From assembly GCA_902794535.1 (NCBI GenBank), contig CADBHQ010000001.1:62001-126000 (forward strand): a stretch of DNA of 64,000 nt. The letters run 5' to 3'. The notes beneath the pieces are model-generated. The model did not search any database. It worked only from the letters and a program-made list of their open reading frames with translations, and was not told the origin of the DNA. The translations under genes and the position numbers were made by a program. The stretch is from Fibrobacter succinogenes. Its GTDB lineage: Bacteria > Fibrobacterota > Fibrobacteria > Fibrobacterales > Fibrobacteraceae. Below, piece after piece: positions 1 to 8,937 of the stretch. Numbering within the stretch: the first letter of the stretch is position 1; each line of letters starts with the position of its first letter.

Positions 1-150
1 TTCGGCTGGGCATTGAAACTCATGAGCCACGCCACCGGCCTGGTGAACAAGGCCTTTGGTAACCTGGCCTACGACCAGTCTATGAGCGTGTACAAGGAAC
101 CCTACCAGAAGTATAGTCTGCAAGAAGCCATCGAAAGGACGGAAGGCTAG
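1..150 (+). CDS. C-terminal end of a probable sugar-nucleotide epimerase/dehydratase (partial)
   Basis: An open frame enters from the left edge and stops with TAG at 148-150, giving 49 residues. The tail ends in YSLQEAIERTEG, which resembles the C-terminal helix of extended SDR sugar-nucleotide epimerases, where a similar 'SLEEAL.RT' ending is common. The codons are GC-rich, unlike the AT-rich glycosyltransferase genes that follow. The stop overlaps the GTG start of the next gene (TAGTG), which suggests translational coupling. The family assignment rests on a short tail and is tentative; the body of the gene lies outside the window. Confidence 0.45.
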   Translation, partial: FGWALKLMSHATGLVNKAFGNLAYDQSMSVYKEPYQKYSLQEAIERTEG

Positions 151-1250
151 TGAACGTCGTCATCGTAAATGCTTTTGATACCTATGAGCATCGAGTAAAG
201 CTTCTTTACGATGTTTTCAAGGAAAATGGTTTTTCTGTTAAGGTTCTAACGTCTAACTTTAGGCATTTTGAAAAAGTAAAGAGAACGGAAAAAATAGAAG
301 GGTTTCATTTCTTTGATGCGGAACCCTATAAGAAAAACTTGTCTTATCAACGGTTGCATTCGCATTATAAATTGTCAAAGGATATCTTCAAAAGTTTAGA
401 GAATGAACCCGAAGTTGATATTTTATGGGTGCTTGTTCCGCCGAATTCCTTTGTGAAAGATGCTGCTTCGTATAAAAAAACGCACCCCAAGGTAAAGCTG
501 ATATTTGATTTGATTGACCTTTGGCCGGAAACGATGCCCATTGGCTTTATGAAGAAACTTTTCCCGTTTTCTGTATGGAAGAATCTTAGGAATAAGAACC
601 TGAAATATGCAGATACGATTGTTACTGAGTGTAATTTATATCAAGAAACATTAAAAGATGTTCTTCATAATTTGAAAGTTGAAACATTGTATCTTGCTCG
701 TCCTCTTGTTCCTTATGAACCCCATTTGTCTTTGCCGCAAGATAAGGTTAATCTTTGTTATTTGGGATCTATAAACAACATTATTGATATTGATGTAATT
801 GCAAATATTGTGTCTGAATTCAAAAGATTCAAACCAGTGACATTGCATATTGTTGGAGACGGAGAAAAGAAAGACCAACTCATCAATGCTGTTGAGGGTA
901 AGGGTGGCTCTGTTGTTTTTCATGGCAAGGTCTATGACAAAATTGAAAAACAGAAAATTTTCGATTCGTGTCATTATGGCTTGAATATTATGAAGTCTAC
1001 GGTTTGTGTTGGCCTTACTATGAAAAGTATGGATTATCTGGAATACGGCCTTCCTATGATAAATAATATTAAAGGGGATACCTGGGATATTATTGAAAGA
1101 AAACAAATCGGGCTCAATATTAACAGCTTGTCCTGTGCTACAGGAACTTACAACGTTGCTCTGAGAACGAATGCTAGATGTTTTTTTGAAAATAATCTAA
1201 CGAAAGAGTGTTTTGATAAAAAAGTTGAAGATGTTATAGCCAGGAGTTAA
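150..1250 (+). CDS. GT4-type glycosyltransferase
   Basis: This 366-aa protein has the two-domain GT-B layout. The N-terminal half starts with a Rossmann strand (MNVVIVNAFD) and the C-terminal half has the nucleotide-sugar binding segments LCYLGSINN, LHIVGDGEKKD and a late MDYLEYGLPMI stretch, as in GT4 enzymes. It would add a sugar to a lipid-linked repeat unit on the cytoplasmic face of the membrane. The GTG start overlaps the preceding stop codon, so it is probably co-transcribed. Its AT-rich codon use differs from the upstream fragment and continues through the next six genes, which suggests the block was acquired. Donor and acceptor sugars cannot be read from the sequence. Confidence 0.85.
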   Translation: MNVVIVNAFDTYEHRVKLLYDVFKENGFSVKVLTSNFRHFEKVKRTEKIEGFHFFDAEPYKKNLSYQRLHSHYKLSKDIFKSLENEPEVDILWVLVPPNSFVKDAASYKKTHPKVKLIFDLIDLWPETMPIGFMKKLFPFSVWKNLRNKNLKYADTIVTECNLYQETLKDVLHNLKVETLYLARPLVPYEPHLSLPQDKVNLCYLGSINNIIDIDVIANIVSEFKRFKPVTLHIVGDGEKKDQLINAVEGKGGSVVFHGKVYDKIEKQKIFDSCHYGLNIMKSTVCVGLTMKSMDYLEYGLPMINNIKGDTWDIIERKQIGLNINSLSCATGTYNVALRTNARCFFENNLTKECFDKKVEDVIARS

Positions 1251-1254
1251 TGAA

Positions 1255-1857
1255 ATGAATCGACAGAATGTGAGAAGTGTGAATTACGGATTGGTTGAAA
1301 TAATTTGGAATGTTCTTTTTCTTATTAGAACAAAACTCCTGGTGTCAAGCGCGAGACTAATCAGATTCCCCATAACGATTCGCGGGAAAAAATGGATTGA
1401 TTTTGGTAAAAGATTGACTACGGGTCGTAGGTGCAGAATAGAGGTAAATGGTGTTTTTGATGAGCCCGCGATTGTGTTTGGTGAAAATGTAAATATAGGC
1501 GATGATGTAAGGATTGCTGCTGCTGAAAAAATCAAAATAGGGAATAATGTCTTAATTGGTTCAAAGGTTTTGGTAATTGACAATTCCCATGGCTCTTACA
1601 ATGGTGATGCTCAGGATTCTCCTGATACGCCCCCTAATCAAAGGCCTATATATACGGCTCCCATTGTGATTGAAGACAATGTTTGGATTGGTGAAGGGGC
1701 TATAGTACAAATGGGAGTCTCAATAGGTTATGGTAGTATCGTTGGCTCCAACGCTGTTGTAACTAAGAATGTGCCGCCAAAATCTATTGTTGGTGGAGTT
1801 CCTGCTATGGTCCTAAAAAAATATAATGAAACAAATTGTTCTTGGGAAAAAGTTTAA
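1255..1857 (+). CDS. Left-handed beta-helix (hexapeptide repeat) acyltransferase
   Basis: The 200-aa product has a stretch with hydrophobic residues every sixth position (NIGDDVRIAAAEKIKIGNNVLIG, then IVIEDNVWIGEGAIVQMGVSIGYGSIVGSNAVV) followed by the typical closing turn GVPAMVLKKY. This is the LbH fold of the WbbJ/maltose O-acetyltransferase group. His112 in the DNSHGSY loop fits the catalytic histidine. Such enzymes O-acetylate sugars or cap a repeat unit using acetyl-CoA. It begins 4 nt after the upstream glycosyltransferase stop and lies in a polysaccharide cluster, so surface-sugar acetylation is the likely job. Confidence 0.85.
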   Translation: MNRQNVRSVNYGLVEIIWNVLFLIRTKLLVSSARLIRFPITIRGKKWIDFGKRLTTGRRCRIEVNGVFDEPAIVFGENVNIGDDVRIAAAEKIKIGNNVLIGSKVLVIDNSHGSYNGDAQDSPDTPPNQRPIYTAPIVIEDNVWIGEGAIVQMGVSIGYGSIVGSNAVVTKNVPPKSIVGGVPAMVLKKYNETNCSWEKV

Positions 1858-1871
1858 AAAGAAGGAATGAT

Positions 1872-3053
1872 ATGGTTGGTTTGTTTTGTTTTGATGGCCC
1901 GTTATATAAAGACAAAAATGGAGTATACTGTAATGTTACTTTGACAAATGAAATGTTTAGTAGATATTTTTCTGTAGTAAACAAACTTTTTATTGTTGTT
2001 CGAACATATTGCACAGATAAGACATATGCAGAAATGAATATGAAAGCTCTGACATTAGACAATGTTGAAATTGTTGAGGTCGGAAATTTTAATTCCATCT
2101 ACGGAATGTTTGTTGAAAAAAGAAAAACCCAAAAAAAACTTGAGAATGTTGTTGAAAACAGCGATTTAATCTTCGCCAGAATGCCCAGCCAGACATCAAA
2201 TGTAGTGTTGAAAATAGCGCAAAAAATGAACAAGCCGTATTTGGTTGAAGTTGGCGGATGTGCATGGGATTCTTTTTGGAATCATGGGCTGCTTGGTAAA
2301 ATTATAGCCCCATATATGTATTTTTGTGCTAGAAAGAATATAAAAAAAGCATTGTTTGCAACATATGTGACAAAAAAATTTTTGCAGAAGAGATATCCTA
2401 ATAATGGGACAACAACTAATTGTTCGAACGTATATCTGCCAATTGCAAATGATTCTGTTCTTGAAGAAAGAATAAAGAAAATTAATTTAATGGATTCTAC
2501 ACACCCTGTATTCGGTCAAGCAGTTAATTCAATAGATGTGAAGTACAAGGGAGAACATTTAATATTGCGAGCAATGCAAAAACTTCGTGCAAAAGGAATT
2601 TATGCCGAATATCAGATTGTTGGGCCTGGAACAGGTACTTTTTTAAAGCAAGAATCGGCTCGATTGGGTTTGTCTAATCAATTGGTGCTTGTTGGAACGT
2701 TACGAAAAGATGAAATTGAAAAATGGTATAAGTCGATAGATGTTTATGTTCAACCTAGTAAACAGGAAGGGTTGCCGCGATCTGTTATTGAAGCTATGAA
2801 TGCCGCGTGCCCTGCAATAGGTTCTAATATTGCGGGAATACCTGAATTGTTGGATGCGGATTGCTTGTTTGAACCTGAAAATATTGGACAGATTCAAGAT
2901 GTTATTTTAAAATTGCTGAATAGTAAAGATAATATGAAAAAACAATCAAAAATAAATTTTGAAAAGGCGAAAGAATATGAATTAAATAAAATTGAAAATA
3001 GACGACAATGTGTTTTTCGAGAGTATCAAAACAGTGTTGCAAATGTAAAATAA
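1872..3053 (+). CDS. GT4-type glycosyltransferase
   Basis: I place the start at ATG 1872 (MVGLFCFDGPLY) because AGAAGGA lies just upstream; the longer frame from 1836 would run into the previous gene. The 393-aa protein ends with the classic GT4 segment: PSKQEGLPRSVIEAMNAACPAIG followed by GIPELLD, with the EX7E-like pair that binds the nucleotide sugar. A VGPGTGTFLKQESARLGL segment and VLVGTLRKDEIEKWY match the donor-binding domain. It probably transfers a hexose in assembly of the repeat unit with its neighbours. Like them it is AT-rich. Confidence 0.87.
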   Translation: MVGLFCFDGPLYKDKNGVYCNVTLTNEMFSRYFSVVNKLFIVVRTYCTDKTYAEMNMKALTLDNVEIVEVGNFNSIYGMFVEKRKTQKKLENVVENSDLIFARMPSQTSNVVLKIAQKMNKPYLVEVGGCAWDSFWNHGLLGKIIAPYMYFCARKNIKKALFATYVTKKFLQKRYPNNGTTTNCSNVYLPIANDSVLEERIKKINLMDSTHPVFGQAVNSIDVKYKGEHLILRAMQKLRAKGIYAEYQIVGPGTGTFLKQESARLGLSNQLVLVGTLRKDEIEKWYKSIDVYVQPSKQEGLPRSVIEAMNAACPAIGSNIAGIPELLDADCLFEPENIGQIQDVILKLLNSKDNMKKQSKINFEKAKEYELNKIENRRQCVFREYQNSVANVK

Positions 3054-3112
3054 TTGACTTTTAGTAGTTTTTGAAATTTAACAATCATTCTATTTGTGAA
3101 ATGGAGCTGCAA

Positions 3113-4093
3113 ATGAATAAAAACGGTCTCATCAGAATTAAAACTAAATTCCAAAAAAATATGTTAGGCAAGATGATAATCAAAATATATCATTGCTGTA
3201 TTGCGATCCCTAGATCTAAGATGCTTCTTCTAAAATACTATTTGATAAGGAATAATGAAACTTTCAAATCTTTGGCTAAAATTGAGTTCTATAAAGATTC
3301 TGAATTGTTTGATTTAATGATAAATGAACGGAAATCTGTTTGCCGTTTTGGAGATGGTGAAATCGCTTGGATTTATCGTGATTCTCGCGGCTATTTTGGT
3401 CAGGAAAATTCAAAAGAACTAAGTGAACGTTTGAAACAAGTTCTGTTAAGCGACTGTAAAGACGCTGTTGTTTGTGTACCGAATTTTTTCGGTAATATGA
3501 AAGGTTATGCAAAAAGTAGAATAAAAAACCGAAACATTCATCTTTCTCAATATGCTGATAGGTGGTTGAAACTATTAAATTTGAGCAAAAGATATGGAGA
3601 TGCGTTGATAACCCGTGTTTATAATGGGCGATTCAATGTTGAATATGAATATATGTTTTCTATGTGGAAAAAGGTTTGGGATAAAAAGCTTGTTGTGATG
3701 ATAGAGGGGGCTGGAACTAGATTTGGCGTAGGAAATGATTTGCTGTCAAATGCAGCCAATGTAGAACGAATTGTAGGTCCTTCTGAAAATGCATTTGGTT
3801 GTTACAATAAATTAATTGAAACTGCTCGCTTGTACCCAAAACATGATGTGTTGTTCTTGATTGCTATGGGCCCAACTGCAACAATTTTGGCGTATGATTT
3901 AGCGTCCGAGGGGTATCAGGCGATTGATATTGGTCATTTAGATATTGAATATGAATGGTTTTTGCATCATTCTGATCATGCGGTATCTGTGAAGGGAAAG
4001 TACGTGAATGAGGCGGGTGGAATGTCGTCGTGTGACCTTGATGATGAAATTGAAAAAAAATACAATAGTGAAATAAGGTATAGATGTGTTTGA
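3113..4093 (+). CDS. GT-D fold glycosyltransferase (DUF1792/SP_1767-like)
   Basis: The frame is open from 3071, but the start is set at ATG 3113 because GGAG sits 6 nt before it; this gives 326 aa. The segment SVCRFGDGEIAWIY carries the RFGDGE signature of the GT-D fold family first described for Streptococcus SP_1767 (DUF1792). These enzymes extend O-glycans or polysaccharides with hexoses. Downstream parts such as FLIAMGPTATILAYDLASEGYQAIDIGHLDIEYEW also match that family's C-terminal region. It lies between a GT4 gene and the polymerase, and its last 8 nt overlap the polymerase start. The sugar transferred is unknown. Confidence 0.8.
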   Translation: MNKNGLIRIKTKFQKNMLGKMIIKIYHCCIAIPRSKMLLLKYYLIRNNETFKSLAKIEFYKDSELFDLMINERKSVCRFGDGEIAWIYRDSRGYFGQENSKELSERLKQVLLSDCKDAVVCVPNFFGNMKGYAKSRIKNRNIHLSQYADRWLKLLNLSKRYGDALITRVYNGRFNVEYEYMFSMWKKVWDKKLVVMIEGAGTRFGVGNDLLSNAANVERIVGPSENAFGCYNKLIETARLYPKHDVLFLIAMGPTATILAYDLASEGYQAIDIGHLDIEYEWFLHHSDHAVSVKGKYVNEAGGMSSCDLDDEIEKKYNSEIRYRCV

Positions 4094-5381
4094 TAATAAC
4101 ACGAAAATAGGAATTGAAAAGATAATTGATTTTATCGTAGCTTTCATTTCTGTTTTGCTAATTGCATTTGTTGAAGACGATCCTTCAAATTTGCCGTTTG
4201 TTGGGACAGCGTTAATTGTTGTCTCAATTTATGTGATGATAAGGGGAAGAAAAAATAAGATGTTGTTTTTTCTTCTATTTATTATATCTATGATAAATAT
4301 TTCTATAGGTGCTTATGACTGCTTGTTAGAGGGTGTTGATGTTTCAGCATGGCAATTGTCTGGTTTAAGAGCTACCAAATATAACACGATTACGGCAAAA
4401 GGTATTTTATTATTTGTAACGATGTTTAATTTGTTTATAAAAGATGATGTCTTGAAGAATGAAAAAAAGTCTAATTTTGATGAACTCCGGATAAACAATA
4501 CGCTCATTTCTTATATGGGAGTTTTGGTTATGTATGTTGTTTTAGTGTATGCTTTAATTTCTCAACTTTTAACGAGAAATCTTGGGGATTATCAAAGTGT
4601 TTCATCGCCTGTTTTTGAATATTGTGTTATAGTTCTGTGTGTGACATGGTATTATTCAAAAAACAATCAGGTTGTTGACTGGTTGATTCTCTTGTATGTG
4701 TTTTTTTATTCGATTATCTTTTTGGCAATAGGCGATAGGTCGTCTGTGTTTATGTATTTGTTGATGCTATATCTTTTATATTTTCAAAAGAGATTCACTG
4801 TGTGGGCTGTTTTAGGATTCTCCTTAATTGGAATTTTCTGTGCTAATATTATCGGAATAATGAGAAGTGCTGGTGCGTTTAATTTTAGTGAAATCATATC
4901 AATGGCGACAAGCCGAGGTCTATATGTAGATACTTTTTCGTGGTCATATTATGCAGGCATTGCGATTACCGCCTTAGCACATACCGTAGACTCAAAAATC
5001 CCTTTTTGCCTTGCTTATATTCTTTCTTTTTTTGGAATAAAAAACGATTTTTCAAGCTTTACTGTTTTTGCCTTAAATTATAATGGTCTTTACAATAATG
5101 GAGGTGGTTTTTGCAGCCCCTATTTATATATGTGTGGTGGCTATCTAGGAATCGTTGTGGGAGCTGTTTTTATTGCTTTTGTGATAAATATGTTTTTTTC
5201 AAACAAGAAACCTTTTAATTCTATTTATCAAGCTGTAATTGTTGCAATGTCTCTTCGATGGTACCTTTATAATCCTGTGACTCTGTTTAGAGGAATTCTG
5301 TTATTAATGCCTCTCCTTCTAATCGCTTGCAGGTTGTTTGATAACACAACGCGTTCAAATGATACTCAATCTAGAGGCTAA
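4086..5381 (+). CDS. wzy: Wzy-like polysaccharide polymerase (integral membrane)
   Basis: The 431-aa protein is almost entirely hydrophobic, with about ten to twelve predicted membrane spans and a large loop between late spans. This is the profile of Wzy-type oligosaccharide repeat-unit polymerases. No sequence motif is decisive because Wzy proteins are very divergent. The call rests on topology, length and position: it is followed by a Wzx-like flippase inside a glycosyltransferase cluster. The start is GTG 4086, preceded by AAGGT, and overlaps the end of the GT-D gene. It would join lipid-linked repeat units in the periplasm. Confidence 0.75.
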   Translation: MFDNNTKIGIEKIIDFIVAFISVLLIAFVEDDPSNLPFVGTALIVVSIYVMIRGRKNKMLFFLLFIISMINISIGAYDCLLEGVDVSAWQLSGLRATKYNTITAKGILLFVTMFNLFIKDDVLKNEKKSNFDELRINNTLISYMGVLVMYVVLVYALISQLLTRNLGDYQSVSSPVFEYCVIVLCVTWYYSKNNQVVDWLILLYVFFYSIIFLAIGDRSSVFMYLLMLYLLYFQKRFTVWAVLGFSLIGIFCANIIGIMRSAGAFNFSEIISMATSRGLYVDTFSWSYYAGIAITALAHTVDSKIPFCLAYILSFFGIKNDFSSFTVFALNYNGLYNNGGGFCSPYLYMCGGYLGIVVGAVFIAFVINMFFSNKKPFNSIYQAVIVAMSLRWYLYNPVTLFRGILLLMPLLLIACRLFDNTTRSNDTQSRG

Positions 5382-5395
5382 CCGGAAATTTCATA

Positions 5396-6586
5396 ATGTT
5401 TGCGACTATAAAAAAACATAAAACAATCATTATTCGTTTGATGGTTGCTTTGATGTCTTTCATTGATACCATTTTTTTAAATCGGTGTCTTGGAACATCT
5501 GGAAAAGGCGAGTATTCTGTTATAATAAATTATGCAACAGTTATTCAACTTGTCATTTGTTTTGGCGTCGCAATGTCTTATGGTTCTTTTTACAGAAAAG
5601 GACTAAAAAAAATCGAAGAAACATACAACACCTTACTTTTATTACAGTCTAGTATTTATTGTTTTTTAGCATTTTTTGTTGCATTAATTCCTATTCCTGT
5701 ACAAATAAAATGTATTGTCATACTTGCTGTGACAATTACAAGTGAATCACAGTATGACGCCTTAGCGTTATTTCATGACATCAGTAAGCGTAATATCATT
5801 TTGTTCACATGCGAATTTAGTTACCTCTTAACTCTTGCTATTTGTTTTTTTACTGACATCCATAATCTATATGTAATTCTTGCTGCATTGATGTTAAGAT
5901 ATGTAATTCGTTTAATTGTATATATATGTAAATTTAAATTTTTTGTTGTTGATTTAAAAGGATTTGATTTTACTGTAGTTCCTAAAATAATTAAAATAGG
6001 TATGCAAATAACAATAATCAGTTTGCTTATGCAGCTAAATTACAACCTTGATGTAATAATGATGGATCGCTTAGGAGTAAAATCAGATGAAATTGGTATA
6101 TATAGTGTTGCGGCCCAATTTGCTTGTATGGTTTGGATTGTTCCAGACGCTTTCAAAGAATTAATTTTTAACAGAACTAAAAAAGATGATTCGCCACTGT
6201 TGATAAAGAAAGCTTTATTATTAAACATTGCTATAAACATAGCTATCATTTTGTGTTTCTTTTGTTTAGGAGAATTTTTCATTAAAATAGCATATGGTGA
6301 AGTTTTTGTTGAATCGTACACATTGACTTTAATTCTCTTAATAGGATGTATTCCGATGGTCATATATAAGATTATTCACCCTTTATACATATCAAAACAA
6401 AAGAATAACATTGTAATAACAATCTTATCTATATCTGTGTGTATGAACATGTTTGCAAATTTCATATTTATCCCATTAATGGGCGCTAAGGGTGCCGCGT
6501 TGTCTTCCGTAGTTTCTTATTCTATATGTGGTTTTGTTTTTCTTTTTAAGTACTTGGTTGATTGCAAAAAAAGAAGTACTTTATGA
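5396..6586 (+). CDS. wzx: Wzx-like polysaccharide repeat-unit flippase (MATE/MVF superfamily)
   Basis: The 396-aa protein has about twelve hydrophobic segments. Its N-terminus (FLNRCLGTSGKGEYSVIINYATVIQL) matches the 'fLgr.LGp.gyG.y' start of Wzx/RfbX polysaccharide transporters, and the C-terminal part (IPLMGAKGAALSSVVSYSICGFVFLF) matches their 'pl.G..GaA.at..s' ending. It would move undecaprenyl-linked repeat units across the inner membrane for the adjacent Wzy. It starts 14 nt after the polymerase stop, consistent with one operon. Confidence 0.85.
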   Translation: MFATIKKHKTIIIRLMVALMSFIDTIFLNRCLGTSGKGEYSVIINYATVIQLVICFGVAMSYGSFYRKGLKKIEETYNTLLLLQSSIYCFLAFFVALIPIPVQIKCIVILAVTITSESQYDALALFHDISKRNIILFTCEFSYLLTLAICFFTDIHNLYVILAALMLRYVIRLIVYICKFKFFVVDLKGFDFTVVPKIIKIGMQITIISLLMQLNYNLDVIMMDRLGVKSDEIGIYSVAAQFACMVWIVPDAFKELIFNRTKKDDSPLLIKKALLLNIAINIAIILCFFCLGEFFIKIAYGEVFVESYTLTLILLIGCIPMVIYKIIHPLYISKQKNNIVITILSISVCMNMFANFIFIPLMGAKGAALSSVVSYSICGFVFLFKYLVDCKKRSTL

Positions 6587-6634
6587 TTCTTATTTAGAAG
6601 CGATTTTTTTTATTGACTTTTTCAAGGCGGCATT

Positions 6635-7189
6635 ATGCATCAACGAAATACTCAGGTTGAGGGACTCAGAAGCATAGCTATGCTCTGCGTTCTTTTTTTC
6701 CACTTTTTTTGTAGATTTCAAGAAATCTATATGGATGGCAAAAGTTCTCTTTCATGGCCGTTTACTCTATTTGGAGGAATTGGTGTGAGCACCTTTTTTC
6801 TAATATCCGGTTATTTTTTTGCAAATGCAGATGGTGGAATAAATTTTTTCATTCGTCGCGTAAAAAAACTCTTGCCAACCTATTGGGTTGCCCTTATAGT
6901 ATGTTTTTTGGTTACAAATTTATTTCAGTTGCCTGGGAGAACTGCTCCATTTTCAGATTTCCTTTTTAACTTTCTTCTACTTGGTGGATTTCCTGGAATC
7001 GTTTTTGTAGATGGTGCACATTGGTTTTTAAGAACCATGTTGACGATTATTGTCTTTTACGCCATCATTTTAAGAATGTCTTCAAAAAAACATTTTTCTG
7101 TTTATGTTGTAACTGTACTATTTGTAATGTGGCTTTTCTATGGCGAAGAAATCTTCCCACCCGACCCACCCGCCCTTATTTTGTCGTAG
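6635..7189 (+). pseudogene. Acyltransferase-3 (OafA/YrhL type), truncated by a repeat
   Basis: The 184 residues match the N-terminal half of membrane O-acyltransferases of the acyltransferase-3 family: QVEGLRSIAMLCVLFFHF holds the conserved R and H, then GGIGVSTFFLISGYFF and FFIRRVKKLLPTYW follow in the usual order. Complete members have about 330-380 aa and ten or more spans; this one ends after four or five. The reading frame runs into the repeat at about 7134, and the final residues (FYGEEIFPPDPPALILS) are coded by repeat sequence. It is therefore most likely a broken gene, possibly cut during insertion of the Rpn-type unit next to it. Confidence 0.75.
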
Positions 7190-7296
7190 GCAGGGACGTA
7201 TTTGTTTGGGTTTCCAGATGGACTTGCTGCTAGAATGTCTTCCCGGGCTTGACCCGGGATCTCCTTTGATGAGTGCGAAAGAAAACTGCTCTGTTT
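7134..7296 (+). repeat. Left copy of a diverged direct repeat flanking the Rpn-type gene
   Basis: This stretch matches 8381-8541 in the same orientation. Shared blocks are TTTTCTATGGCGA, CCCACCC.ACCCACCC, a GCTAGA.TGTCTTCCCGGGCT core and GACCCGGGATCTCCTTTGATGA in succession. Its centre is a palindrome, TCCCGGG (7241-7247) with CCCGGGA (7253-7259). The copies differ at many positions between the blocks, so the duplication is old. The left copy supplies the false C-terminus of the truncated acyltransferase. Confidence 0.8.
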
Positions 7297-7309
7297 TTTT
7301 TACGAATTT

Positions 7310-7341
7310 TGCAATCAACTGATTGCACGATTTTCATTTTT
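7310..7341 (+). terminator. Rho-independent terminator after the polysaccharide cluster
   Basis: TGCAATCA (7310-7317) pairs with TGATTGCA (7320-7327) and is followed by CGATTTTCATTTTT. It lies between the truncated acyltransferase and the Rpn-type gene. The same hairpin and tail occur in reverse after the MBOAT gene at 23184-23218. Confidence 0.65.
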
Positions 7342-7386
7342 AGTGCCTAGATTTGAGCCTCTTGAAAATTTGATGGAGGTACTATC

Positions 7387-8307
7387 ATGACAAAAAGAAC
7401 TCCGCACGATCCTTATGTGCGCTCTATTTTTAAAGATCCTGTCCGTACTGCGGAACTTTTGCGTCTTGCTGCACGGAAAAACAATAATCTTGCCAAGTTT
7501 TTGGCTACGGTGAATCTTGATTCTATGCAAGAAATTTCCGAGGCGTATAGTCGTACCGTTGAATACGGGTCGACCGATTTGGCGTTTACTGTTAAAATTG
7601 CAAGTGAGGAGCCCTGCCAAGCTGAATTGTTGGTGGGCATTATCGAAGAACACAAGAGCTATCCCGAATCGGGCATTATTGCCCAGCTTGTGAGGGATTG
7701 GTACAATATCATGGTTCGTAATCAGAAAAACATCCCAACTATTGCTATCGTGCTGTACAACGGGAAGGAACCTTGGAACTTTGAAAATGCGACCATGTTC
7801 CCGAACTACCCCGAATACTACCACAAGATAGGCTTGCCGTTCATTTTGGAACTTGTCAATGTAGGGACGGTTTTCGAGGATTATGAAATTCCGCAGATTT
7901 CGCCCAAAATTGCCTTGGCATTGATTGCCATGAAGTATGTTTTTTCTGGCGAAAACCTAATGCGCCACATGCATGCGGCTATGGCTGGGCTAGCATCGCT
8001 CCCTCGTGAAGAAGCGGAGGACTTTCTTTCGCAAACTTTTGTATATTTGAAACAGTGGTTTAACGGCGATGCCAAGGAGCAGTTCAGAATGGATTTTCTT
8101 AAATGCAGTCAGGTTTACGGCTACAAGTCCATTGCCGAGGTCGAAGAAGAAGAACTCGCCGAAAAGATTCTCAATGATCACAAGGCGTTTGCTCGCGATA
8201 TGCTAGCCGAAGGAGACTCTGTCGAAAAAGTTGCCCGAATCACGAAACTTTCCGAAGAAACTGTTCGCGAATTGCAGGCTGAAATTGCCAAAGGTTCTGG
8301 TCTGTAA
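7387..8307 (+). CDS. Rpn/YhgA-type PD-(D/E)XK nuclease (putative transposase family)
   Basis: The 306-aa protein has the N-terminal nuclease domain of the Rpn (recombination-promoting nuclease)/YhgA family. D64 in GSTDLAFTV and E88-H-K90 in [14 protein letters not shown] form the D...ExK pattern, followed by the conserved 'R.WYNI' and the [16 protein letters not shown] strand. The C-terminus ([24 protein letters not shown]) resembles a small helix-turn-helix ending. Rpn proteins cut DNA and stimulate RecA-independent recombination; several are now linked to phage defence. GGAGG at 7374-7378 sets the start at ATG 7387. The gene sits alone between two direct repeats, beside a truncated gene. 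Confidence 0.85.
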   Translation: MTKRTPHDPYVRSIFKDPVRTAELLRLAARKNNNLAKFLATVNLDSMQEISEAYSRTVEYGSTDLAFTVKIASEEPCQAELLVGIIEEHKSYPESGIIAQLVRDWYNIMVRNQKNIPTIAIVLYNGKEPWNFENATMFPNYPEYYHKIGLPFILELVNVGTVFEDYEIPQISPKIALALIAMKYVFSGENLMRHMHAAMAGLASLPREEAEDFLSQTFVYLKQWFNGDAKEQFRMDFLKCSQVYGYKSIAEVEEEELAEKILNDHKAFARDMLAEGDSVEKVARITKLSEETVRELQAEIAKGSGL

Positions 8308-8380
8308 CTAGCTGAATTCCAAATATTGTTGAAATTTCGCGCTGTAAACGCGCTTATTGCCATCATGTCTTTCCCGCGTA

Positions 8381-8541
8381 TTTTCTATGGCGAGAAAATT
8401 TCCCCACCCAACCCACCCCTTTAGGGTGTAATACGGCAGGGGAATACTTTACTTGGAAGTGTTGGCGAATTTGACGCTAGATTGTCTTCCCGGGCTATGA
8501 CCCGGGATCTCCTTTGATGAATGCAAAAGATGCTCTTGTTT
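8381..8541 (+). repeat. Right copy of the direct repeat flanking the Rpn-type gene
   Basis: This is the partner of 7134-7296. It begins with TTTTCTATGGCGA and contains the palindrome arms CCCGGG at 8489-8494 and 8501-8506 followed by ATCTCCTTTGATGA. The two copies are about 1.25 kb apart and enclose one gene, like a small composite mobile unit or an expanded REP-like pair. Confidence 0.8.
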
Positions 8542-8937
8542 TATGCGTTTGGGAGTATGCAGGCAGGTTGCCTTCTTCTGTGGAAAATTTTACTTACGTT
8601 TTTTAAACCTTAAATTGCCCAAAATCGTTCAAAAAGGGCTGGTATGCATGTTTTAAACGCGTTTGTCACGCATTTAAGGAGTCATTTTTGCCATGTGATG
8701 TGCACACTTGCCCCGATAATATATAGAAGGCGGGTATTTTCCAGAGGGTGACTAAATATATGGTGTAAAATATGTGTTGAAGGAACAGAAAAAGTCGTGT
8801 TTTTGCAGCCCTATCGGGTAGACTATTAAATGGGATGGAATGTATGGAATTGTTAATGGGATATGGAAAAATATGTTCAAAATGAATTGTTGCATTTTTG
8901 TCCGACGATGTTGTCGGCATAAAAAAAGGAGGCCGAT
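8542..8937. other. Non-coding stretch with a hairpin before the small-protein gene
   Basis: Together with the repeat just upstream, this makes about 630 nt without a gene after the Rpn-type gene. I see no convincing ORF, tRNA or CRISPR here. The one clear structure is near the end: CCGAC (8902-8906) and GTCGG (8913-8917) form a short stem with a 6-nt loop, 10 nt upstream of an unusually strong AAGGAGG site. The hairpin has no T-run, so it looks more like a leader structure than a terminator. Confidence 0.4.
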
